Positions 37,848 to 47,271 of a stretch of DNA of 64,000 nucleotides are shown piece after piece. The stretch spans positions 248,001 through 312,000 of the forward strand of contig NZ_SMAI01000005.1 of NCBI RefSeq assembly GCF_004346185.1, written 5' to 3'. The notes under the pieces are model-generated. The model ran no database searches. It saw nothing but the letters and a program-made list of their open reading frames with translations, and was not told where the DNA came from. The translations under genes were made by a program, and so were the position numbers. Numbering within the stretch: the stretch's first letter is position 1; each line of letters begins with the position of its first letter. Source of the DNA: Aquabacter spiritensis. Its GTDB lineage: Bacteria; Pseudomonadota; Alphaproteobacteria; Rhizobiales; Xanthobacteraceae.

Positions 37848-38297
37848 TCACGCCTTCTTGACCCACCGGCCGCCCTCGTCCTGCTGCCAATAAGTGAGCG
37901 CATGGCCGGCGGCCCGCGCCGCCTTCCAGGTCTCGCGGGCGGCGGCGACCGCCTCGGCGTCGCGGCCGTCGAACATATGGACGACGCGGTCATAGGCGCC
38001 CGGCTCCGCCAGGGTCGCCCCGTCGACCATGAAGCGCACCGTCGCCCGGTTCGGGTTCGCGTCGGTGGCGGTGATGAGGATCGGCTGGCGCTCCGGCCGC
38101 GGCTGCGCATCGGTGCCGTGCGGCAGGAAGGCGGCGTCGCTATAGGTCCACAGATGCGCGTCGAGCGCGTCGCGGCGCTCCGGCGAGCCGCATTGGATCA
38201 CGCAGCGCCATCCCCGTTCGAGGCTCTTTTCGAGCAGGACCGGCAGCGCGTCTTCGAGCGGCCGGCGCTCCAGATGGTAGAACAGAATATCCGTCAC
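37848..38297 (-). CDS. holC: DNA polymerase III chi subunit
   Basis: A 149-residue protein of HolC length beginning VTDILFYHLERRPLEDALP. The segment HLWTYSDAAFLPHG and the loop QPILITATDANPNRA are diagnostic, as is AYDRVVHMFDGRDAEAVAAAR near the C-terminus. Chi links the clamp loader to single-strand binding protein at the replication fork. The GTG at 38297 starts at the conserved N-terminus; an upstream TTG at 38333 would add 12 unmatched residues. Confidence 0.92.
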   Translation of the reverse strand: MTDILFYHLERRPLEDALPVLLEKSLERGWRCVIQCGSPERRDALDAHLWTYSDAAFLPHGTDAQPRPERQPILITATDANPNRATVRFMVDGATLAEPGAYDRVVHMFDGRDAEAVAAARETWKAARAAGHALTYWQQDEGGRWVKKA

Positions 38298-38334
38298 GCC
38301 GCCGAGGGTCGCGGCGCGGCCGGCCGGCGTCAAG

Positions 38335-39114
38335 TCACAACAGCCCTTCGAGCGTCGCGATCAGCCGGTCGAGATCCTCCGGCCGCGACAGGCGGTGGTC
38401 GCCGTCCTTCACCAGGCTGAACACGACATCGTCCTCGGCGAGGCAGGACACCAGCTTCATCGCATGCTGCCACGGCACGTCCGTATCGCGCGCGCCCTGG
38501 AGAATGCGGACCGGGCAGCCGACCGCGAACGGCGTGCCGAGCAGCAGATGGCGCCGCCCGTCCTCGATCAGCGCGCGCGTGATGACATAGGGCTCGGCGC
38601 TGTAGTCCGAGGGCCGGGCATAGCGGCCGGTCGCCGTGATCTGGTCCTGGACCTCGGGCGCGAAGCGCGCCCACATCAGCGTCTCGGTGAAATCGGGGGC
38701 GGGGGCGATCAGCACCATGCCGGCGATGCGCGGCGCGGCGCCCTGCGCCGACGCCCGCTGCGCCAGAGCCCGGGCGAGCAGGAGCGCGATCCAGCCGCCC
38801 ATCGAGGATCCGACCAGAATCTGCGGGCCTTCGGTCGCGCGGTCGAAAACGGCGCAGGCGTCTTCGAGCCAGGCGGAGATCGTGCCGTCTTCGAAGCGTC
38901 CGCCGGATTCGCCATGCCCGGAATAATCGAAGCGGACGAAGGCCTGGCCGCGCCGCGTCGCCCAATGGGCCAGGGCCTCGGCCTTGCTGCCGGCCATGTC
39001 CGACTTGAAGCCGCCGAGCCAGACCACGCCCGGCCTTTGCCCGGGGATCGCCCGCACGGCGATCGCGCGGCCATTGACATCGAGCGTGCCGAGGGTTTCC
39101 GCACCAGGGGTCAT
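38335..39114 (-). CDS. alpha/beta hydrolase
   Basis: A 259-residue serine hydrolase. The oxyanion segment is VVWLGGFKSDMAGSKAEAL, the nucleophile elbow GSSMGGW places the catalytic Ser near residue 98, the acid is likely in GARDTDVPW and the His in KDGDHRLSRPEDLDRL. It resembles small cytosolic carboxylesterases that are common in alphaproteobacteria. The substrate is unknown. It is 10 nt after dapE, so it is probably in the same transcript. Confidence 0.85.
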   Translation of the reverse strand: MTPGAETLGTLDVNGRAIAVRAIPGQRPGVVWLGGFKSDMAGSKAEALAHWATRRGQAFVRFDYSGHGESGGRFEDGTISAWLEDACAVFDRATEGPQILVGSSMGGWIALLLARALAQRASAQGAAPRIAGMVLIAPAPDFTETLMWARFAPEVQDQITATGRYARPSDYSAEPYVITRALIEDGRRHLLLGTPFAVGCPVRILQGARDTDVPWQHAMKLVSCLAEDDVVFSLVKDGDHRLSRPEDLDRLIATLEGLL

Positions 39115-39124
39115 GAGGGCTCCG

Positions 39125-40324
39125 TCAAACCGGGGGATTGGCGAAATAGCGATCGAGGATGAGGCGGTAGATTTCCGTCAGCCGCTCCAGATCGTCCACC
39201 GCGGTCGCTTCGTTCACGCCGTGCATGGTGCGCCCCACCAGGCCGAACTCCACCACCGGGCACAGATCCTTGATGAAGCGGGCGTCCGACGTGCCGCCGG
39301 TGGTGGACAGAGCGGGGCTCCGGCCGGTCACAGTCTCGACGGCGCCGCGGACGAGGTCGACGAACGGCCCCGGCGCGGTGACGAAGCTCTCGCTCGGGCC
39401 GGGCTGGAAGGCGAGGTCGAAGCTCGCCGGCGCGGCCACCGCGGTCAGGCGGCGCAGGATCTCCGCCTGCATGGTCGGGAGGCTGAACCGGTCGTTGAAG
39501 CGCACGTTGAATTTCGCCCGCGCCTCGGCGGGAATGACGTTGAACACCGGATTGCCGACATCGACCGAGACGATTTCGAGGTTCGACGGCGGAAAATGGT
39601 CCGACCCGTGATCGAGCGGCGCTTCGATCAGACCGTTCAGCAGGCGGATCAGGCGCGGCACCGGATTGTCGGCGAGTTCGGGATAGGCGGCATGGCCCTG
39701 CTTGCCCCGCACCGTCACCGTGCCGGACAGGCTGCCGCGCCGGCCGATCTTCACCATGTCGCCGAGCGCGCCGGGATTGGTCGGCTCGCCCAGCACGCAA
39801 TGGTCGATGCGGGTGCCCTGGGCCTTGAGCCGCTCGACCACCTTCACCGTGCCGTCCAGCGCGGGGCCTTCCTCGTCGCCGGTGACGAGAAAGGAGATGC
39901 TGCCGCGCGCCGGTGGCCCGGCCTGCCAGAATTGCAGCGCGGCGGCGATCGCGGCGGCGACGCCGCCCTTCATGTCGACCGCGCCGCGGCCGAACAGCAG
40001 GCCGTCCGTGCACGCGCCGGAGAACGGCCCGTGCGTCCAGAGCGCCGGATCGCCCGGCGGCACCACGTCGACATGGCCGGCGAAGCAGAGATTCGGCCCG
40101 CTCTCGCCGATCTGTGCGTAGAGATTCGCGATCGGCGGTCCGGCGCTGGCGCTCGAAAAGCGGTCGATCCGGAAGCCGGCGGCGGCCAGAACGGCGGCGA
40201 CGAAGTCGACCGCTTCGGCCGAATCCGGCGTGACCGAGGGGATTTTGAGGAGCGCCCGGGCCAATTCCACGGCATCGGTGCCCTCGGGAAGGGGTTCGCT
40301 CTTGACGGATGGGGGCATGCTCAT
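39125..40324 (-). CDS. dapE: succinyl-diaminopimelate desuccinylase
   Basis: A 399-residue M20-family metallohydrolase of the lysine/meso-diaminopimelate pathway; it releases succinate from N-succinyl-LL-DAP. Metal ligands are in [13 protein letters not shown] (His/Asp), [13 protein letters not shown] (bridging Asp) and [13 protein letters not shown] (Glu-Glu). The dimerisation domain includes [16 protein letters not shown], and [14 protein letters not shown] near the C-terminus is typical of DapE. The ATG at 40324 is six bases upstream of an in-frame ATG at 40318; GGAAG is 9 nt upstream of the first. Divergent from the MscS-family gene. Confidence 0.94.
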   Translation of the reverse strand: MSMPPSVKSEPLPEGTDAVELARALLKIPSVTPDSAEAVDFVAAVLAAAGFRIDRFSSASAGPPIANLYAQIGESGPNLCFAGHVDVVPPGDPALWTHGPFSGACTDGLLFGRGAVDMKGGVAAAIAAALQFWQAGPPARGSISFLVTGDEEGPALDGTVKVVERLKAQGTRIDHCVLGEPTNPGALGDMVKIGRRGSLSGTVTVRGKQGHAAYPELADNPVPRLIRLLNGLIEAPLDHGSDHFPPSNLEIVSVDVGNPVFNVIPAEARAKFNVRFNDRFSLPTMQAEILRRLTAVAAPASFDLAFQPGPSESFVTAPGPFVDLVRGAVETVTGRSPALSTTGGTSDARFIKDLCPVVEFGLVGRTMHGVNEATAVDDLERLTEIYRLILDRYFANPPV

Positions 40325-40460
40325 GGAGTTAGGCTTCCGCTTCGTCTTGCGACCTTTTAGTTCGCTTTCGCGAAGGATGGAAACCGTCGGCCGACAGGGT
40401 CCGTGGCGGCGCCGAACCGGCGGGCCCCCGGCCGCGCGACGCCGCCTCCGGAGGGGTGCC

Positions 40461-42971
40461 ATGGTCCGTTCGCTCGCGTCCGTCCGCCGGGCTCTGCTCC
40501 TGCTCCTGATGCTGCTCGTTCTTGGCGGCGGCTGGAACGGCAGCGCGCTCGTCTCGGGCGCCGCGGCACAAGATGCCCCGGCCGCGGCGCTGGACCCGAT
40601 CCAGGCGTCCCGCGAGCGGATCGAGGCGACGCGCTCGGCGCTGAACAGCCTGGAAGGCTCGCTTTCGGTCCAGGGCCTGCGCGGCAACGATCTCGACGAT
40701 CTGAAAGGACGCCTGGAGCCGGTCCGCCGCGAACTCCAGCAGCGAATCGACGAACTGGCCCCGCGTTTGGCCTCGGCCAAGGTGCGGCTCCAGGAACTCG
40801 GACCCGTCCCCGCCGCCGGCGCCCCGCCGGAAGAGGCCGCGCCGGCCGCGGTCCGCGCGCAGATCACCGGCCAGATCGCCCAGATCGAAGGCCTGGTGAA
40901 GCAATATGTCGCCCTCGTGGGCCGCGCCAACCACATCTCGGACGAGATCGCCGGGCGGCGGCGCGCTCTGTTCGCCGACCAGGTGCTCGACCGGTCCTAC
41001 AGCGTGCTCGATCCCGATCTGTGGACCGCCGCCGCCGCCGCGTTCAAGATCGAGCTGCGCGCATTGCGCTATCTCGCCACCGACTGGCTCGCCTTCGCCG
41101 CCCAGCGCCATGCCGCCTGGGTGCTGTGGTCGGTCGGCCTCGGCTCCCTCGCCGTGGGGGCGCTGGTCTACGGCGCCGGCTGGATTCTGCGCCGCCGCCT
41201 GCGGTCGCCGCCGCCGCCGGACGGGGCGAGCTATGGCCGGCTGCGCTGCGCGCTGGAAGCCTTGAAAATCGCCGTCCTGGACGCGCTCATCGCACCGCTC
41301 GCGGTGCTCAGCGGCTATCTTTTCCTCACCGCCTTCGGCCTCGTGCCGCCGCGGGCGGCGGAGGTGCTGCAAGGCGCCCTGGTCGCCACCTTCATTCTCG
41401 GCGTCGGCCACGCGGTGGGCCGTGCGATGCTGGCCCCGAACGAGCCGTGGCGCCGCCTGCCGGTCATCTCCGACCGCGCCGCCGTGATCGGCTACCGCTA
41501 TTATACCTGGACAGTCCTCAGCCTCGCCATCGCCGCCTTCCTCAACACCATGCACCGGGCTCTGTTCAGCCCGGTCGCGCTCACCGTGGCGACCAGCGCG
41601 ATCATGGCGCTGTTCATCGGCGGCTTCGTCGCCCGCAGCCTGATCGTGCTCGCGCGCTCGGCGAGCGACGAGGACGAGGACAGCCAGACCGACGGGCCGA
41701 GCGGCACCCTGCGTCTGCTGCAGCCGCTGCGGCTGGTGATCTGGCTGGTCCTGGGCGGCATCATCGTCGCGCTCGCCGCCGGCTATGTCAGCCTCGCCGC
41801 CTTCGTCGCCGCGCGGATCCTCGTGGTCACCACGGTGCTGGCCGGGCTCTATCTGCTCAACGCGCTGGTCGACGCCTTCTTTGCCGGGCTGCGGCCCGAT
41901 ACCCACCACGCCAAGATCGTCTCCAAGACGCTGGGCCTGCGGCCGAACCGGCTGGACCTGATCGGCGTCGTGATCGCCGCTCTGCTGAAGCTCGCTCTGC
42001 TCGCCTCGGCGGCGCTCCTGGTGGCGGGAAGCTGGGGCACGTCGACCGCCGACATCCTCGACACCGTCGAGCGCGCCACGTTCGGGATCCGGATCGGCAA
42101 CACCACGATCACGCTGTGGAATGTGGTCTATGCCCTTCTTCTGCTGCTGATCGGCATCTTTCTCGCCCGGTCGCTGCAGCGCTGGATCTCCGGCAAGCTG
42201 CTGCCCCGCACCGACCTGGAGCCGAGCCTCCAGACCTCGATCTCCACCGTGGTCGGCTATGTCGGGATGATCATCGTCATCGCGGTGGCGATGAGCGAGG
42301 TCGGCCTCAATCTCGAAAACGTCGCGCTTGTGGCCGGCGCGCTGTCGGTCGGCATCGGCTTCGGCCTCCAGTCGATCGTCTCGAACTTCGTGTCCGGCCT
42401 GATCCTTCTGGCCGAGCGGCCGATCCGGGTCGGCGACACGATCAACGTCAAGGGCGAGGAGGGCTATGTCCGGCGCATCAGCGTGCGCTCGACCGAGATC
42501 GAGACCTTCGAGCGCTCCACGGTGATCGTGCCGAATTCCGATCTGATCACCGGGATGGTCAAGAACTTCACCCATTCCAACACCACCGGCCGCGTCATCG
42601 TCGCCATCAACACCACCTATGACGCGGACGTGGACGAGGTGCGGGACATCCTGGTGGGATGCGCCTGCGATCATCCCCAGGTGCTCCAGAGCCCGCCGCC
42701 CCGGGTCTTCCTCTCGAAGCTCCTCGAGGGCGGAATGGGGTTCGAGCTGCGCTGCGTGGTGGCGAACGTGGATTACGGCCTGACCGTGAAGAGCGACCTG
42801 CACGTCTCGATCCTGACCCGCTTCCGCAAGGCCGGGGTCGGCATCGCCTGCCAGCCCTGGGCGTCGCTGGCCCGCGCGCCGAGCGACCTCGTGCCGCGTC
42901 CCCCGCCGCCCGACGGATCGGCGCAGGGCGCAGCGGAAGGGTCTGCGGGGGGGTCTGCGGGGATCGGATAG
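40461..42971 (+). CDS. large MscS-family mechanosensitive channel with periplasmic N-terminal domain (DUF3772-type)
   Basis: An 836-residue protein. A signal peptide ([14 protein letters not shown]) is followed by a predicted helical periplasmic region ([42 protein letters not shown]) of the DUF3772 kind. About ten membrane helices follow. The C-terminal MscS core has the pore helix [17 protein letters not shown] (near residue 630), then [35 protein letters not shown] and a cytoplasmic beta domain. It would release osmolytes on hypo-osmotic shock. The ATG at 40461 has GGAGGGG at 40450-40456. The tail is Pro/Ser/Gly rich. Confidence 0.9.
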   Translation: MVRSLASVRRALLLLLMLLVLGGGWNGSALVSGAAAQDAPAAALDPIQASRERIEATRSALNSLEGSLSVQGLRGNDLDDLKGRLEPVRRELQQRIDELAPRLASAKVRLQELGPVPAAGAPPEEAAPAAVRAQITGQIAQIEGLVKQYVALVGRANHISDEIAGRRRALFADQVLDRSYSVLDPDLWTAAAAAFKIELRALRYLATDWLAFAAQRHAAWVLWSVGLGSLAVGALVYGAGWILRRRLRSPPPPDGASYGRLRCALEALKIAVLDALIAPLAVLSGYLFLTAFGLVPPRAAEVLQGALVATFILGVGHAVGRAMLAPNEPWRRLPVISDRAAVIGYRYYTWTVLSLAIAAFLNTMHRALFSPVALTVATSAIMALFIGGFVARSLIVLARSASDEDEDSQTDGPSGTLRLLQPLRLVIWLVLGGIIVALAAGYVSLAAFVAARILVVTTVLAGLYLLNALVDAFFAGLRPDTHHAKIVSKTLGLRPNRLDLIGVVIAALLKLALLASAALLVAGSWGTSTADILDTVERATFGIRIGNTTITLWNVVYALLLLLIGIFLARSLQRWISGKLLPRTDLEPSLQTSISTVVGYVGMIIVIAVAMSEVGLNLENVALVAGALSVGIGFGLQSIVSNFVSGLILLAERPIRVGDTINVKGEEGYVRRISVRSTEIETFERSTVIVPNSDLITGMVKNFTHSNTTGRVIVAINTTYDADVDEVRDILVGCACDHPQVLQSPPPRVFLSKLLEGGMGFELRCVVANVDYGLTVKSDLHVSILTRFRKAGVGIACQPWASLARAPSDLVPRPPPPDGSAQGAAEGSAGGSAGIG

Positions 42972-43176
42972 GCGTCCGCCGGCGCATTTTCGGGCGGCAC
43001 CGTAATTCGGGGCCGGGATGCGGTGTTTCGCGCCGTGTTCGGGCCGGAACGGGCCCCGTTACGCGATCGTTACGGCCGGTCCGCGCGCGGTGCGCAGCGC
43101 CGTGCCGCACCCCGTGCTAACCCTTCCTCAACCCGCCGGGCCTCTGATGGCCTCCCTTGCGTTCCTCGAGGCTGCC

Positions 43177-43680
43177 ATGCGCTCTGCCCCCCTCCTCCTC
43201 CTTCTCGCCTTCGCGCTCGCCGCCTGCGGAACCGCCAATGTGGAGACCAAGCCGGCCTTCTACGACGACCTCGGCAAAAGCGGCCAGCCGGTCGATCCCG
43301 ATGCCGCCGCGTCGATCCTGAACGCCTATCGGTCCACCCGTGGCCTCTCCCAGCTCGCCGTGGACCCCGCTTTGTCTCGCGTCGCGCAGGACCAGGCGAA
43401 TGCCATGGCCGCCGCCGACACCCTGTCCCACGAGGTCGGCGGCCGCACCTTCGTCGCGCGCATGAAGGCCTCCGGCTTCGACCCCAAGATCGCCGTCGAG
43501 AATGTCGGCGCCGGCTACCGGACGCTCGCCGAGGCGTTCTCCGGCTGGCGGGATTCTCCCCCGCATAACAAGAACATGCTGACCCCGGGCGTGACCCGGA
43601 TGGGGATTGCGACGGCCTTTGCGCCGAAGTCCAAATACAAGGTCTATTGGGCCCTGGTGCTCGCCCAGCCGGAAAAATAG
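43177..43680 (+). CDS. CAP/SCP-domain lipoprotein
   Basis: A 167-residue secreted protein. MRSAPLLLLLAFALAACGTA is a lipoprotein signal with the lipidated cysteine at 17. The CAP domain follows: SILNAYRSTRGLSQLAVDPAL, AADTLSHEVGG, AVENVGAGYRTLAEAFSGWRDSPPHNKNML and TRMGIATAFAPKSKYKVYWALVLAQ. The His and Glu residues of the CAP cavity (SHE, ENV, PHN) are present. The function of bacterial CAP proteins is uncertain. The ATG at 43177 has GAGG 5 nt upstream; an earlier ATG at 43147 is in frame. Confidence 0.87.
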   Translation: MRSAPLLLLLAFALAACGTANVETKPAFYDDLGKSGQPVDPDAAASILNAYRSTRGLSQLAVDPALSRVAQDQANAMAAADTLSHEVGGRTFVARMKASGFDPKIAVENVGAGYRTLAEAFSGWRDSPPHNKNMLTPGVTRMGIATAFAPKSKYKVYWALVLAQPEK

Positions 43681-43710
43681 CCGGCACCCGTGCACTGCAC
43701 AAAAAGTTGG

Positions 43711-43729
43711 ACGCGCTGCATCAGCGCGT
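43711..43729 (+). other. short perfect stem-loop after the CAP gene
   Basis: ACGCGCTG and CAGCGCGT form an 8-bp stem with loop CAT, 31 nt after the CAP stop. It is followed by TTTACGG, only three T residues, so it could be a weak terminator. Confidence 0.4.
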
Positions 43730-43740
43730 TTACGGTGCAT

Positions 43741-43761
43741 CCTGCCTAAGCCTTAAGCAGG
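43741..43761 (+). promoter_or_regulatory. stem-loop covering the ribosome-binding site of the acyl-CoA synthetase gene
   Basis: CCTGC (43741-43745) pairs with GCAGG (43757-43761), extended by TAA/TTA after one mismatch. The 3' arm AAGCAGG is the only Shine-Dalgarno-like sequence and abuts the ATG at 43762, so folding would hide both. The tight spacing is unusual. Confidence 0.4.
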
Positions 43762-45369
43762 ATGAGGGAATTGCTGGAGAGGTCCGCGTATCAACAGGCC
43801 CGTGCCCAGTTCCGCTGGCAGATCCCGGCCCGCTACAACATGGCGGTTCATGCCTGCGACGCCTGGGCCGCACGGGACCCTGACCGCCCCGCTTTGTTCG
43901 TCATGCAGGACGGTCGGCCCCGTCCGATCCCGTATGGCGGCCTGGCCCGCGCCTCGAACCGGCTCGCCGCCTCGCTCGCGACCCGCGGCATTTCCGCCGG
44001 AGACCGGGTGGCGCTGCTGGCGCCGCAATCGCCCGAGATCCTGGTCGCCCATCTCGCAATCTACAAGCTGAACGCCGTCGCGGTGCCGCTGGCCGCGGTG
44101 TTCGGGACCGAGGCCATCGCCTACCGGCTCGCCGATTCCGGCGCCAAAGCCCTGATCACAGACGCTGCCGGGATCGCTAAGCTGCTGCCGGAACACGGTC
44201 TTTCGCTGATCGTGTGTCTCGACGGCGCCGCCGGCGGCATCGAAAGTTTCGCCGGCCTGGTCGCGGAAGGCAGCGCCGCCCCGCTGCCGGTGTCGAGCGG
44301 CCCGGACGATCCCGCCTTGATGATCTACACGTCCGGAACCACGGGACGCCCCAAGGGCGCCCTTCACGGCCACCGCGTGCTGCTCGCCCATGTCGCGGGG
44401 CAGAGCTTCACCCACGATTTTCCGCCGCATCCCGGCGACCGCATGTGGACCCCCTCCGACTGGGCCTGGGCGGGGGGCCTCCTGAATACCGTGCTCCCGG
44501 CTTTGGCCCATGGCGTTCCGGTGGTGGTCCAGCCCCCGGGCAAGTTCGACCCGGAAGCCGCCTTCGCGCTGCTGGCCGCAGCACAGGTCCGCAACGTCTT
44601 CATCCCGCCGACCGCCTTGAAAATGATGCGGTCCGTCGCCCGGCCGCGCGAACGTTTCGGCTTCGATCTGCGGACCGTCGGCTCCGCGGGCGAGGCGCTC
44701 GGCGCGGAAACCTTCGCCTGGGGCCGCGAGGCGCTCGGTGTGCCGGTCAACGAATTCTACGGCCAGACCGAATGCAATTACGTCATCGGCTCCAGCGCGG
44801 CATTGGGCGTCTCGCGGGCCGGAGCGACGGGCAAGACCGTGCCCGGGCACGAGGTCGCCATCCTCCGTCCGGACGGCAGCGCCTGCGCCCCGGGCGAAAT
44901 GGGCCAGATCGCCGTGCGAGCGCCGGACCCGGTCATGTTCCTCGGCTATTGGAATCGACCGGAGGCGACGGCGGAAAAATTCGCAGGCGGCTACATGCTG
45001 ACCGGCGATGTCGCCAGCAAGGACGAGGACGGCTACATCCACTTTCAAGGCCGCGACGACGACATCATCACCTCGGCCGGCTATCGCATCGGCCCGACCG
45101 AGATCGAAGACGTCATCCTGCGCCACCCTTCCGTGGCGCTCGCGGCGGTGATCGGGAAGCCGGACGCCGTGCGCACCGAGATCGTCAAGGCGTTCCTGGT
45201 TCTGAAGCCGGGCGTCACGCCGTCGCCGGAGATCGAGGCGGAGATTCAGGCTCTGGTGCGGACAAGGCTTGCCGGCTACGAATATCCGCGGGAATTCGCC
45301 TATCTCGACCAGCTCCCCCTCACCTCCACCGGCAAGGTCATCCGCCGCGACTTGCGGGCGCGCGGCTGA
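43762..45369 (+). CDS. AMP-dependent acyl-CoA synthetase
   Basis: A 535-residue adenylate-forming enzyme that makes acyl-CoA from a carboxylic acid, ATP and CoA. The P-loop-like motif is LMIYTSGTTGRPKGALHGH (near residue 190), the A5 region is NEFYGQTECNYVIG, the hinge A8 region is FQGRDDDIITSAGYRIGPTE and the A10 catalytic lysine is in LPLTSTGKVIRRDLRARG. The N-terminus (FRWQIPARYNMAVHACDAWA) resembles medium-chain acyl-CoA synthetases. The start at 43762 has almost no spacing from the Shine-Dalgarno, so a TTG at 43771 is an alternative. Its TGA abuts the TCA of the convergent transporter gene. Confidence 0.88.
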   Translation: MRELLERSAYQQARAQFRWQIPARYNMAVHACDAWAARDPDRPALFVMQDGRPRPIPYGGLARASNRLAASLATRGISAGDRVALLAPQSPEILVAHLAIYKLNAVAVPLAAVFGTEAIAYRLADSGAKALITDAAGIAKLLPEHGLSLIVCLDGAAGGIESFAGLVAEGSAAPLPVSSGPDDPALMIYTSGTTGRPKGALHGHRVLLAHVAGQSFTHDFPPHPGDRMWTPSDWAWAGGLLNTVLPALAHGVPVVVQPPGKFDPEAAFALLAAAQVRNVFIPPTALKMMRSVARPRERFGFDLRTVGSAGEALGAETFAWGREALGVPVNEFYGQTECNYVIGSSAALGVSRAGATGKTVPGHEVAILRPDGSACAPGEMGQIAVRAPDPVMFLGYWNRPEATAEKFAGGYMLTGDVASKDEDGYIHFQGRDDDIITSAGYRIGPTEIEDVILRHPSVALAAVIGKPDAVRTEIVKAFLVLKPGVTPSPEIEAEIQALVRTRLAGYEYPREFAYLDQLPLTSTGKVIRRDLRARG

Positions 45370-45945
45370 TCAGGCGCGGGCGGCCGGCTGCCAGACCGGC
45401 ATGCGGGCGATGAGGAATCGGTACGGGCCGAGAAACACCCCCACCATCAGCACCTTCACCGCATAATCGCAGAGCGCCCAGCTGCGCCAGGGCAGGCCGG
45501 TGCCGGCAAAAGCGAGCGAGAAGAAGAGAACGGTGTCGAGGGCGCTCGACACGAAGCCGGACGCCAGAGGCGGCATCCACCACGCCCGCTGGCGCAGCCG
45601 GCTGAACACTGCGACGTCGAGCAATTGCGCGGCGAGAAAGGCCGAACCCGAGGCCAGAGCGATGCGCGGCGAGGCAAAAATTGCCGAAAGGACAACCGCC
45701 AGGGCAAAGCCGGCATAGACCACCCGGCGGGTGCGCGCGGGCCCGAGACGCCGATTGGTCAGGTCGTTCACCAGGAAGGTGAACGGATAGGTGAAGGCGC
45801 CCCAGGTGAGGTAATCGGCAAGGCCGAACGGCGCAAACGGGTACTGGACCAAAATATTGGCCGCGAGCACCGTGGCGCACATGCAGAAAACCGCGAGCGC
45901 GAACGCCCGCGGTTCGGATTTCAGAAGAAGCTGTGGCGATGCCAC
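45370..45945 (-). CDS. yhhQ: VUT/YhhQ-family queuosine-precursor transporter
   Basis: A 191-residue membrane protein with six hydrophobic segments. The family pattern is clear: CATVLAANILVQYPFAPFGL, LTWGAFTYPFTFLVNDLTNR, FASPRIALASGSAFLAAQLLDVAVF and FVSSALDTVLFFSLAFAGTGL. YhhQ proteins import queuosine precursors such as preQ0/preQ1. The GTG at 45945 begins 4 nt after the rpmB stop, so they are probably one transcript; a longer open frame would overlap rpmB. Confidence 0.82.
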   Translation of the reverse strand: MASPQLLLKSEPRAFALAVFCMCATVLAANILVQYPFAPFGLADYLTWGAFTYPFTFLVNDLTNRRLGPARTRRVVYAGFALAVVLSAIFASPRIALASGSAFLAAQLLDVAVFSRLRQRAWWMPPLASGFVSSALDTVLFFSLAFAGTGLPWRSWALCDYAVKVLMVGVFLGPYRFLIARMPVWQPAARA

Positions 45946-45949
45946 GGCG

Positions 45950-46258
45950 TCACGCGGCCGGAGCGGCCTCGGCGGCGGCGGCAACGGCCTTCGCAATCTG
46001 GCGCTTCAGATCGCGCGCGACCGGCGACAGCTCTTCCTCGCGGGCCTTCTTCAGGAAGGCATCGAGGCCGCCGCGATGGTCGACGCTCTTCAGCGCATTG
46101 GCGCTGATGCGCAGCTTCACGGACTTGTTCAACATCTCGCTCTGCAGCGTGACATTGCACAGGTTCGGGAGAAACCGGCGCTTGGTCTTGCGGTTGGAAT
46201 GGCTCACGAGATGGCCACTCATAACCGCCTTGCCGGTCAGGTCGCACCGCCGGGACAT
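45950..46258 (-). CDS. rpmB: 50S ribosomal protein L28
   Basis: A 102-residue protein beginning [27 protein letters not shown]-type L28 sequence ([20 protein letters not shown] in the gene), with [20 protein letters not shown] and [26 protein letters not shown] precedes the ATG. It has its own promoter about 95 nt upstream. The Ala-rich tail EAAPAA is an alphaproteobacterial extension. Confidence 0.97.
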   Translation of the reverse strand: MSRRCDLTGKAVMSGHLVSHSNRKTKRRFLPNLCNVTLQSEMLNKSVKLRISANALKSVDHRGGLDAFLKKAREEELSPVARDLKRQIAKAVAAAAEAAPAA

Positions 46259-46352
46259 GGCAGAAGTCCTTCAGATTTGTGTCTCGCGGGCGACGCCGTG
46301 CGGAGCCGGAGACGGCCCTTCGTCAACCACCCGTCGTGTCGGGAAGGCGCTC

Positions 46353-46380
46353 GTATAAGCGGGGTGGCGCGCCGCGTCAA
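46353..46380 (-). promoter_or_regulatory. sigma-70-type promoter for rpmB
   Basis: Read on the minus strand, TTGACG (46380-46375) is followed after 16 nt by TTATAC (46358-46353). Transcription would begin near 46345 and give an 87-nt leader to the rpmB ATG. Confidence 0.65.
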
Positions 46381-46418
46381 GTTGCGCGCCACCCGCCTGA
46401 TCCCGGCCGTCGGGCGTC

Positions 46419-47174
46419 TCAGGCGTTGAGACCACCGTCCACGGTGAAGCCGGCGCCGGTAATCTGCCGGCCCGAGGGTCCTGCGAGGAAGGCGACCATG
46501 TCCGCGATGTCCTGCGCGGTGCCGAATTCTTGCCGCGCCATGCCGGCCAGCATCGCATCCTTCATTGGACCGTCCGCCGGATTCATGTCGGTGTCGGTGG
46601 GACCGGGATGCACCACGTTCACGGTGATGTTCCGGGGCGCGAGATCGCGCGCGAGCCCCTTGGTCAGCGCGATCATGGCCGACTTGCTCATGGCATAGAT
46701 GCTGATGCCGGGCATGGTCACGCGCTCGGCGAGGCAACTGCCCATATTGATGATGCGGCCGCCCTCCGACAGCAGAGGGATGGCCGCCTGCGTCGTCAGA
46801 ACGACGCCTCTGATGTTGACGTTGAGGACGGCATCGATGTCCTCAAGACTCATCGCCTCGAGCGGGCCGCCCCGCGCGACGCCGGCATTGTTCACGAGAA
46901 TATCGAGGCCGCCAAAGGCTTTGGCGGCCTGCTGCACCGCTTCGCGGGCGGCGGCGGCGTCTGCGCTGTCGGCCTTGATGGCCAGCCCCTTGCGCCCCAG
47001 CCCCTCGATGGCGCGCACCACATCCGCGGCGCGGTCGGCGGAACGCTCATAGGTGATCGCGACATCCGCGCCGGCTGCCGCCAGGGTCTTCGCAACCGCC
47101 GCCCCTATTCCCCGGCTCGCGCCGGTGACAAGCGCGCGCTTTCCGGCCAAGGCCGATTTACCGTTCGTCTCCAT
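46419..47174 (-). CDS. short-chain dehydrogenase/reductase regulated by the divergent TetR gene
   Basis: A 251-residue classical SDR. The cofactor motif is VTGASRGIGAAVAKTLA, the NNAG motif is DILVNNAGVARGG, the active-site Ser is in INMGSCLAERV and the Tyr/Lys pair is in SIYAMSKSAMIALTKGLARD. The C-terminus ITGAGFTVDGGLNA is FabG-like. The TYERSADRA stretch at the second beta strand suggests NADP preference. GGAG lies 7 nt before the ATG at 47174. The gene is divergent from a TetR gene across 97 nt that contain a 13-bp repeat, so it is likely the repressor's target. Its substrate is unknown. Confidence 0.88.
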   Translation of the reverse strand: METNGKSALAGKRALVTGASRGIGAAVAKTLAAAGADVAITYERSADRAADVVRAIEGLGRKGLAIKADSADAAAAREAVQQAAKAFGGLDILVNNAGVARGGPLEAMSLEDIDAVLNVNIRGVVLTTQAAIPLLSEGGRIINMGSCLAERVTMPGISIYAMSKSAMIALTKGLARDLAPRNITVNVVHPGPTDTDMNPADGPMKDAMLAGMARQEFGTAQDIADMVAFLAGPSGRQITGAGFTVDGGLNA

Positions 47175-47204
47175 GACACGCTCCAGGTCTGATTTACTTA
47201 ATGA

Positions 47205-47217
47205 TCGATACATAATT
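47205..47217. promoter_or_regulatory. TetR operator candidate, repeat copy 1
   Basis: TCGATACATAATT occurs here and again at 47255-47267 in the same orientation, exactly 50 bp apart. This copy is 31 nt upstream of the SDR start and sits in ATGATCGATACAT, an imperfect dyad. The surrounding DNA is unusually AT-rich for the window. Confidence 0.55.
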
Positions 47218-47254
47218 TTGTTTACAGATCCGCGTCAAGAGATTAATTTAGGAT

Positions 47255-47267
47255 TCGATACATAATT
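47255..47267. promoter_or_regulatory. TetR operator candidate, repeat copy 2
   Basis: A second exact copy of TCGATACATAATT, ending 4 nt before the TetR ATG at 47272, so it would overlap the start region of the regulator gene. The pair suggests coordinated repression of both divergent genes. Confidence 0.55.
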
Positions 47268-47271
47268 CGGG

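Noticed and set aside
42972-43176. A gene between the MscS-family channel and the CAP lipoprotein
   Set aside because: The 205-nt gap holds only an out-of-context extension of the CAP frame; no start with a ribosome site or conserved sequence is visible before 43147.
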